A stretch of DNA of 17,153 bases from Neisseriaceae bacterium HSC-16F19 (GTDB lineage: Bacteria; Pseudomonadota; Gammaproteobacteria; Burkholderiales; Neisseriaceae): positions 1 to 17,153 of the forward strand of contig NZ_JALJZY010000031.1 in assembly GCF_024171525.1 (NCBI RefSeq), given 5' to 3'. The notes below the pieces were generated by a model. The model ran no database searches. It worked only from the letters and a program-made list of their open reading frames with translations, and had not been told where the DNA came from. The translations under genes and the position numbers were made by a program. This document shows, one piece after another, positions 12,962-17,153 of this stretch (positions within the stretch are counted from its first letter, which is position 1; every line of letters begins with the position of its first letter).

Positions 12962-12987
12962 TTCCCGCGGCACCCTGCCCGCTTTTC

Positions 12988-12999
12988 AGGCTGCCTGAA
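12988..12999 (+). repeat. DNA uptake sequence (AG-simDUS)
   Basis: AGGCTGCCTGAA lies 19 bases before the hutC start codon, so it is part of the hutC leader. Confidence 0.85.
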
Positions 13000-13017
13000 A
13001 CCGCTTTCGGAACCCCT

Positions 13018-13740
13018 ATGCCGACATCCATACCGCCCCAACCGCTGTACCAACAAATCAAAGACCATATCTTGTCCCAAATCGACGGCGGTGTGTGGCC
13101 GGTCAACCACCGCCTGCCTTCCGAGCATGAGTTGGTGGCGCAATTCGGTTTTTCGCGCATGACCATCAACCGCGCCTTGCGCGAGCTCACCGACGAAGGC
13201 CGCTTGGTGCGTTTACAGGGTGTGGGCACATTCGTGGCGCCGCCCAAAACCCAGTCTGCCTTGTTTGAAGTGCACAGCATTGCCGACGAAATCCGCAACC
13301 GCGGCCACCAGCACCATTGCCGCGTGTTGCGCAGCGAAACCGGCAGCGCCGACCCGGAGCTGGCCATTGGTCTCAATATCATGGCGGGCACACCGGTTTT
13401 TCACACCGAAATCGTGCATTACGAAGACGTGACCCCCATCCAGTTTGAAGACCGCTGGGTCAATCCGGCGGTGGCGCCGGATTATCCGCAACAGGATTTC
13501 ACCCGGCAGACCCCGCATGATTACCTGATCCGTGTGGCGCCGTGGACCGAAGGCGAGCATATGGTCGAAGCCCTGCTGCCGCCCAAAGCCATCAGCGATG
13601 TGCTGCAAATGCCCAAGGGCGAGCCCTGTCTGGTGATCCGCCGCCGCACCTGGAGCGGCCCGCACATTGTCACCGTGGTGCGGCTGTGGTTCCCCGCCAG
13701 CCGTTACCGTCTGATGGGGCGTTTTGTGGCCAAAGACTGA
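13018..13740 (+). CDS. hutC: HutC, GntR-family histidine utilization repressor
   Basis: Transcriptional repressor of the GntR family, HutC subfamily, which in other bacteria represses histidine degradation and releases DNA on binding urocanate. The 240-residue product has an N-terminal winged helix (~9-77; LYQQIKDHIL, LPSEHELVAQFGFSRMTINRALREL, GVGTFV) and a C-terminal UTRA effector domain (~95-235; ADEIRNRGH, EDRWVNPAVAPDY, DFTRQTPHDYL, EPCLVIRRRTWSG). The last motifs match HutC proteins strongly. The start follows a weak GGAA site; an uptake sequence lies 19 bases upstream of the ATG. No hutU, hutH, hutI or hutG gene is in the window. The next gene is an alanine/glycine symporter, so its target may be an amino-acid uptake gene or a distant hut locus. 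It ends in an inverted-DUS terminator. Confidence 0.9.
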   Translation: MPTSIPPQPLYQQIKDHILSQIDGGVWPVNHRLPSEHELVAQFGFSRMTINRALRELTDEGRLVRLQGVGTFVAPPKTQSALFEVHSIADEIRNRGHQHHCRVLRSETGSADPELAIGLNIMAGTPVFHTEIVHYEDVTPIQFEDRWVNPAVAPDYPQQDFTRQTPHDYLIRVAPWTEGEHMVEALLPPKAISDVLQMPKGEPCLVIRRRTWSGPHIVTVVRLWFPASRYRLMGRFVAKD

Positions 13741-13761
13741 ATTTCTGCCGCCGTTTTATGC

Positions 13762-13807
13762 TTTCAGGCAGCCTGTATCGTGCAACAGGCTGCCTGAAAA
13801 CGTTTTT
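13762..13807 (+). terminator. hutC terminator built from an inverted pair of uptake sequences
   Basis: The stem TTTCAGGCAGCCTGT / ACAGGCTGCCTGAAA (13762-13776, 13785-13799) has an 8-base loop and is followed by TTTTT at 13803-13807. Each arm contains one full 12-base AG-simDUS. Paired uptake sequences used as terminators are well known in Neisseria. Confidence 0.9.
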
Positions 13808-14129
13808 GCGGCAGCAAAACCGTTGTATGTCTTTCACAGTTTGCAGCTCAGTGAAAAATACCTGTCCGCACAGTTGTATAGAGGGGTGTTTATTATTTCA
13901 AGGCACTGTTTTATATCATTTTAGTAAAGAGTGCCCTCTTTGTATTGCCGAACAAGCGCCACGGTTTTCCAAGGTAAAACCCGCCCGCAAACCGAAAAAG
14001 CGCTTTTATTTTGTGACAATTTATGGCACATTAGCGCCCGTTGTAAGCTTGTGTTAAAAAGGGTAGATTTGTGCAAGCACAACACCTTTGTGCATTCAAC
14101 CCGCTGGTTTCCACACTGGAGAGGAAAAC
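13808..14129. other. Leader region of the symporter gene
   Basis: This is an AT-rich non-coding stretch of ~320 bases. It contains a GGCACT / AGTGCC stem (about 13902-13934) and the promoter candidate at 14041-14069. I looked for a glycine riboswitch, which precedes some AGCS genes, and did not see its conserved core. Confidence 0.6.
14041..14069 (+). promoter_or_regulatory. Candidate promoter of the AGCS symporter gene
   Basis: TTGTAA (14041-14046) and TAGATT (14064-14069) are 17 bases apart, each a 4/6 match to sigma-70 hexamers. It would give a leader of ~55 bases with GGAGAGGAAAAC before the ATG at 14130. Confidence 0.4.
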
Positions 14130-15629
14130 ATGGAACAGTTAATTAACGTCTTAAACGGTTGGATCTGGAGTCCGGCACTGATTTATCTGTGCTTGGGCGC
14201 CGGTCTGTTTTATTCCATCATCACCCGCTTTATGCAGGTGCGTCATTTCAAAGAAATGATCCGCCTCCTGTTTGCGCGCAATGATTCCCCGGAAGGCATC
14301 AGCTCCTTCCAAGCCTTGGCGGTGGCGCTGTCCGGCCGCGTGGGCATGGGTAATATTGCCGGTGTGGCCGCCGCCATCGGTTTCGGCGGTCCGGGCGCGG
14401 TATTCTGGATGTGGGTGACCGCATTCCTGGGTGCCAGCACCGCCTATATCGAGTCCACCCTGGCGCAAATCTATAAAGAAAAAGACCGCGGCCAATACCG
14501 CGGTGGTCCGGCCTACTACTTCGAAAAATTCTTCGGTGGCGGTGCCGGTAAAGCCTTCGGTATTCTGTTTGCCATTGCTTCTCTGATTTCCTGCGGCTTC
14601 TTCCTGCCGGGTGTACAGGCCAACGGCGTGGTGAATGCTGTAGCACAAATCACCGGTGCCGGTGCTCCGGTGGCTACTTTTGCCGGCGAAGTGGGCATGA
14701 ACAAACTGATCGCCACCCTGTTTATCGTGGTGATTCTGGGCCTGATCATTTTCGGCGGTATCAAACGCATTGCCCGCGTAGCCGAATTTGTGGTGCCCTT
14801 TATGGCTCTGGGCTACATCCTGATGGCCGTGCTGATTGTGCTGTTCAATATCGGCCAACTGCCGGGTATCATCGGCATGATTGTGGGCGACGCCTTTACC
14901 GCCCAAGCCGGTTTTGGTGCCGCCATCGGCTGGGGTGTGAAACGCGGTGTATACTCTAACGAAGCCGGCCAAGGTACCGGTCCGCACCACGCTGCTGCTG
15001 CCGAGGTACAACACCCGGCCCAGCAAGGCATCGTACAAGCCTTCTCCGTATACGTAGACACCCTGTTTGTGTGCTCTGCCACTGCCTTTATGATCCTGAT
15101 GACCGGCATGTACAACATCCAGGGCACTCTGGAAGCAGGTCAGTTCTTGGTACAAAACGTGGCCGCAGACACCACCATCAGCGGTCCGGCCTTTACCCAA
15201 ATGGCGGTATCCAGCGTATTCGGCAGCTTCGGTAATGTCTTTGTAGCGATTGCGGTGTTCTTCTTCTCCTTCACCACCATCATGGCCTACTACTATATTG
15301 CCGAAACCAATGTGGCCTATCTGACCCGTTCCTTCAAAACCACCGGTGCCCTGTTTGTCATCAAACTGGTCCTGATCTTCGCCGTAACCTACGGTGCCAT
15401 CAACAGCTCCGGTTATATCTGGGACATGGGTGACGTGGGTGTGGGCCTGATGGCTTGGTTGAACATCTTGGGTATTCTGGCCATCTTCTTTATGGCCAAA
15501 CCGGCGGTTAAAGCCTTGGTGGACTACGAAGCCCAACAAAAAGCCGGTGTGACCACTTACACCTTCGACCCGAAAAAACTGGGCATTAAAGACGCCCACT
15601 TCTGGGAAGACCGCATCAACGGCAAATAA
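14130..15629 (+). CDS. Sodium:alanine/glycine symporter, AGCS family (AlsT/DagA-like)
   Basis: Inner-membrane cation symporter importing alanine and/or glycine with sodium. The 499-residue length is usual for AGCS. Landmarks are VGMGNIAGVAAAIGFGGPGAVFWMWVTAFLG (~72-102), which includes the AGCS signature, the GPAYYFEK loop near 130, a SNEAGQGTGPHHAAAAEV block near 275-293, and about ten hydrophobic helices. The C-terminus (KKLGIKDAHFWEDRINGK) is hydrophilic and cytoplasmic. I start at 14130, with GGAG 10 bases upstream; an in-frame ATG at 14088 has no site and adds non-family residues. It is a single gene with its own promoter and terminator. The neighbouring hutC could be its regulator, but that is inference. 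Substrate preference cannot be read from the sequence. Confidence 0.95.
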   Translation: MEQLINVLNGWIWSPALIYLCLGAGLFYSIITRFMQVRHFKEMIRLLFARNDSPEGISSFQALAVALSGRVGMGNIAGVAAAIGFGGPGAVFWMWVTAFLGASTAYIESTLAQIYKEKDRGQYRGGPAYYFEKFFGGGAGKAFGILFAIASLISCGFFLPGVQANGVVNAVAQITGAGAPVATFAGEVGMNKLIATLFIVVILGLIIFGGIKRIARVAEFVVPFMALGYILMAVLIVLFNIGQLPGIIGMIVGDAFTAQAGFGAAIGWGVKRGVYSNEAGQGTGPHHAAAAEVQHPAQQGIVQAFSVYVDTLFVCSATAFMILMTGMYNIQGTLEAGQFLVQNVAADTTISGPAFTQMAVSSVFGSFGNVFVAIAVFFFSFTTIMAYYYIAETNVAYLTRSFKTTGALFVIKLVLIFAVTYGAINSSGYIWDMGDVGVGLMAWLNILGILAIFFMAKPAVKALVDYEAQQKAGVTTYTFDPKKLGIKDAHFWEDRINGK

Positions 15630-15645
15630 GCCCGGCGTGCAAACC

Positions 15646-15677
15646 TAAAAACCGCTGCCTGAAAGCAGCGGTTTTTT
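15646..15677 (+). terminator. Symporter gene terminator
   Basis: The stem ACCGCTGC / GCAGCGGT (15651-15658, 15665-15672) has loop CTGAAA, preceded by A's and followed by six T's. The 10-base DUS core GCTGCCTGAA spans the left arm and loop. It lies 17 bases after the stop. Confidence 0.9.
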
Positions 15678-15714
15678 ATATTCAGGTGCGCGCGATGTGC
15701 TTGCCGGACAGCAG

Positions 15715-15748
15715 ACAGGGCTGCCTGAAATGTTTCAGGCAGCCCTGT
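15715..15748. terminator. Inverted uptake-sequence hairpin between convergent genes
   Basis: A perfect 16-bp stem (ACAGGGCTGCCTGAAA with its complement, 15715-15730 and 15733-15748) has a 2-base loop. Each arm is an 11/12 match to AG-simDUS (first A replaced by G). It lies 17 bases beyond the rlmH stop and probably ends that transcript, although the T-tract is short. Confidence 0.7.
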
Positions 15749-15764
15749 TTGTACATGGCGGGTT

Positions 15765-16235
15765 TTATTCGCGGTGATAAGGATGATTGTGCAAAATCGA
15801 CACCGCGCGGTAGAGCTGCTCGGTGAGCAGTACGCGTACCATGCCGTGCGGCAGGGTGAGGCTGGAGAGGCGCAGCATCAACCGCGCTTTGTTTTTCAGC
15901 GCGGCGGTCATGCCGTCGGCACCACCGATAACAAAACACACATGCACGCCTTCGTGCTGCCACTGGCGCAGATAATCGGCCAGTTCCACCGAGGTGGGCG
16001 CTTTGCCGCGTTCGTCCAGCACCACCAGATAAGCCTGTTCGGGGATGGCCTCGAGGATGCGTTTTTCTTCCGCCGCCATGCCGCGTTCGGCATCCACACC
16101 GCCGCCGCGTTTTTCCGGTTTGATTTCTTTGAGGGTGTAATGAATGTCGCGGCCGAAACGTTTGGCGTATTCGGCCACGGCTTCATCCACCCACTTCGGC
16201 ATTTTGGTGCCGACGGCCAGCACGGTGATGTTCAT
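15765..16235 (-). CDS. rlmH: RlmH, 23S rRNA (pseudouridine1915-N3)-methyltransferase
   Basis: SPOUT-class methyltransferase that adds a methyl group from S-adenosylmethionine to pseudouridine 1915 in helix 69 of 23S rRNA on the 70S ribosome. The 156-residue length matches the family (E. coli 155). Visible features are MNITVLAVGTKMPKWV at the start, YLVVLDERGK near 73, FVIGGADGM near 102-110 (SAM-binding knot), and the signature C-terminus LTLPHGMVRVLLTEQLYRA..ILHNHPYHRE. I start at 16235; an in-frame ATG at 16274 lies inside the Correia-like element and adds 13 non-family residues. The ribosome site is weak (GAAAG). It lies downstream of rsfS, separated by the 204-base element, which may influence its expression. 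Confidence 0.96.
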   Translation of the reverse strand: MNITVLAVGTKMPKWVDEAVAEYAKRFGRDIHYTLKEIKPEKRGGGVDAERGMAAEEKRILEAIPEQAYLVVLDERGKAPTSVELADYLRQWQHEGVHVCFVIGGADGMTAALKNKARLMLRLSSLTLPHGMVRVLLTEQLYRAVSILHNHPYHRE

Positions 16236-16246
16236 ACATACGCTTT

Positions 16247-16450
16247 CATAGTCGAACCACACAGAATGAGACAAGGCAGCAAAAAAGCCGCGAGCACAGC
16301 GAGGTCCTGGGACAGACAGTACAGATAGTACGGAACAGATTTTGTTGCCGCTTTAGCGGCTTACAAAATCGTTCTCTTCGAGCTTGGCGCGACCATAGGA
16401 AGTCCCTGTGGGACAGCAACGCCGTATCATTTTTATTTGGAAGGACTATG
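16247..16450. mobile_element. Correia-like miniature element (204 bp) between rsfS and rlmH
   Basis: Ends CATAGTCGAACCACACAG (16247-16264) and, on the other strand, CATAGTCCTTCCAAATAA share the CATAGTC terminus and most of the next block. The interior has the Correia blocks ACAAGGC, GACAGTACAGATAGTACGGAAC, a GCCGCTTTAGCGGC hairpin, AATCGTTCTCTTCGAGCTTGGCG and CAACGCCGTA. A ~23-base insertion (about 16394-16416, containing GTCCC/GGGAC) is not in the copy at 11308. Its right end overlaps the rsfS stop. Confidence 0.75.
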
Positions 16451-16837
16451 ATCGGCAGCGTGCCAAGGCTTGGCCGCTCCGGCATGGAAAGAAGGCTTCT
16501 CACCGCCCCACAGGGCTTCGATATCGTAAAAATCGCGCACCGCAGGCAGCATGATGTGGATGATGACATCGCCCGCATCCACCAGCGCCCAATCGCCGCT
16601 GTCTTCGCCTTCGCTGCCCAAAAGCTCGAAACCGGCTTCTTTCAAATCCACCGCCACATTATTGGCCAGTGCGCGTACCTGACGGTTGCTGTCGCCGCTG
16701 GCGATAATCATGCGCGCAAACAGCTCGGTTTTGGCGGTGGTGTCGATGACGGTGATGTCTTTGGCTTTGATGTCTTCCAAGGCATTGACGGCCACGGCCA
16801 CCATGCGTTCGATGTTTTCTTTGTCGTTGTCGTTCAT
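16433..16837 (-). CDS. rsfS: RsfS, ribosomal silencing factor
   Basis: RsfS binds protein uL14 on the 50S subunit and blocks joining to 30S, lowering translation in starvation or stationary phase. The 134-residue product contains the DUF143/RsfS fold: ALEDIKAKDITVIDT near 19, FARMIIASGDSNRQVRALA near 40-58, GDWALVDAGDVIIHIMLPAVRDFYDIEALW near 82-110. After GGEKPSFHAGAAKPW the last residues (HSPSK) are encoded by the inverted end of the Correia-like element, so the C-terminus has been rewritten by insertion; the conserved core is untouched. It is usually followed by rlmH, as here. nadD, often its upstream neighbour, is not within the 316 bases before it. The start has only a weak GAAAG site. 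Confidence 0.95.
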   Translation of the reverse strand: MNDNDKENIERMVAVAVNALEDIKAKDITVIDTTAKTELFARMIIASGDSNRQVRALANNVAVDLKEAGFELLGSEGEDSGDWALVDAGDVIIHIMLPAVRDFYDIEALWGGEKPSFHAGAAKPWHAADHSPSK

Positions 16838-16869
16838 AAGTACTTTCGGTCAAAAATCAAATAATAGAT

Positions 16870-16942
16870 GTAGGTTGGGTCGCCAGACCCAACGAACATT
16901 TGATCATGTCACAGGTGTGTTGGGTCTGGCGACCCAAGCTAC
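16870..16942. repeat. GTAG-footed inverted hairpin pair, GTTGGGTC family
   Basis: GTAG at 16870-16873 is followed by GTTGGGTC / GACCCAAC with a GCCA loop (16874-16893). The mirror copy is at 16919-16938 with CTAC at 16939-16942. It has the same plan as the pairs at 740, 5371 and 7869 but a different stem sequence. Confidence 0.8.
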
Positions 16943-17001
16943 GGCTGCATGAATATCAAACCGCGTGGGTGCAAGCACCATAGGTATCTACACAAATCTT
17001 A

Positions 17002-17013
17002 AGGCTACCTGAA
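17002..17013 (+). repeat. DNA uptake sequence, AG-eikDUS dialect
   Basis: AGGCTACCTGAA is an exact match to the dialect described for Eikenella. All other exact uptake sequences in the window are AG-simDUS. A near copy (CGGCTACCTGAA) is at 6071-6082. Confidence 0.7.
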
Positions 17014-17153
17014 CGTACAAATTTATGCAGCCTTGTCGTGCACATTGCGCTACGTTTCACTTTGCGCTTCGTGGCCGTCCCACGGGATTCCCTACGGTCA
17101 CGCGGATATTGTCTTTGCGCCGCCAAAGAAAAGAAGGCAAAAGAAAGGCGGCC

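Larger units (their letters stand above)
12542..13017. other. Regulatory spacer between divergent bfrA and hutC
   Basis: This 476-base spacer has no credible gene; the small open frames here lack ribosome sites. It holds a Fur-like sequence (12669-12683), a GTNTANAC site (12687-12694), uptake sequences (12706-12717, 12988-12999) and a 14-base tandem repeat (12934-12961). Confidence 0.7.
16838..17153. other. Non-coding repeat region at the window's right end
   Basis: This stretch of 316 bases has no credible gene. It contains the hairpin pair at 16870-16942 and an AG-eikDUS at 17002-17013. From about 17040 the sequence has short stem-forming GTCCCACGGGA-type pieces and ends in a purine-rich run (17124-17150). 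That end could be the edge of a longer repeat or a gene end beyond the window. Confidence 0.6.

Noticed and set aside
12782..12973. 63-codon minus-strand ORF in the bfrA-hutC spacer
   Set aside because: It has no ribosome site or recognisable motif and spans promoter-like repeats.
13808..14129. Glycine riboswitch before the AGCS gene
   Set aside because: I could not find the conserved aptamer core; only a simple GGCACT/AGTGCC stem is present.
14151..15599. 482-codon minus-strand frame opposite the AGCS symporter gene
   Set aside because: The composition is a His/Gly/Asp-rich shadow, while the plus strand carries the AGCS signature and a ribosome site.
16236..16274. Longer rlmH start at 16274
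   Set aside because: The added residues come from the end of the Correia-like element, and the family begins at MNITVLAVG, which fits the start at 16235.
740..16942. CRISPR array made of the repeated palindromes
   Set aside because: The palindromes occur as isolated mirror pairs at four sites, not as regular direct repeats with unique spacers, and no cas gene is present.

Overview
The window looks like chromosomal DNA of a member of the Neisseriaceae, close to Neisseria but not N. meningitidis or N. gonorrhoeae. Three things point there. It holds eleven exact copies of AGGCTGCCTGAA or its complement, the 12-base DNA uptake sequence dialect named AG-simDUS, with one AG-eikDUS (AGGCTACCTGAA). 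It holds degenerate Correia-type elements. Its proteins read as Neisseria-like (RlmH, BfrA/BfrB, UvrD). Coding DNA is GC-rich and most genes are core genes. The species cannot be fixed from the sequence alone.

Layout. 1-3018: a partial Correia-like end, yciO (tRNA t6A-type synthase family) and uvrD (DNA helicase II), both on the minus strand and separated by a GTAG-hairpin pair. 3019-5234: a minus-strand block of a YbbO-like short-chain dehydrogenase, maf, and two small lipoprotein genes, the latter with their own promoter and a terminator that abuts the uvrD promoter. 5235-7983: a repeat-rich spacer, then yqaA and a large DmdC/FadE-type acyl-CoA dehydrogenase on the plus strand. 7984-9366: a minus-strand gene for an unrecognised 460-residue protein made of two tandem copies of a helical ~125-residue domain plus a different C-terminal domain. 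9597-11198: a possible 29-codon leader ORF and katA. 11199-12541: terminators, a 181-base Correia-like element, and the bfrA-bfrB operon pointing back towards katA. 13018-15629: hutC-type regulator and a sodium:alanine/glycine symporter of the AGCS family. 15765-16837: rsfS and rlmH with a 204-base Correia-like element wedged between them. 16838-17153: repeats only.

How the genes relate. Catalase and the two bacterioferritin subunits form a convergent peroxide/iron-handling cluster. The two Bfr subunits are complementary: BfrA keeps the ferroxidase ligands and lacks the haem Met52, while BfrB keeps Met52 and lacks two ferroxidase ligands. rsfS-rlmH is a ribosome-maintenance pair. HutC lies beside an amino-acid symporter, with no histidine-degradation genes in view.

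I found no defence island, CRISPR array, prophage, rRNA or tRNA. The most unusual items are the duplicated-domain protein at 7984-9366, the Correia-like element that appears to supply the last codons of rsfS, the leader ORF before katA, and the several families of GTAG-footed hairpin pairs.
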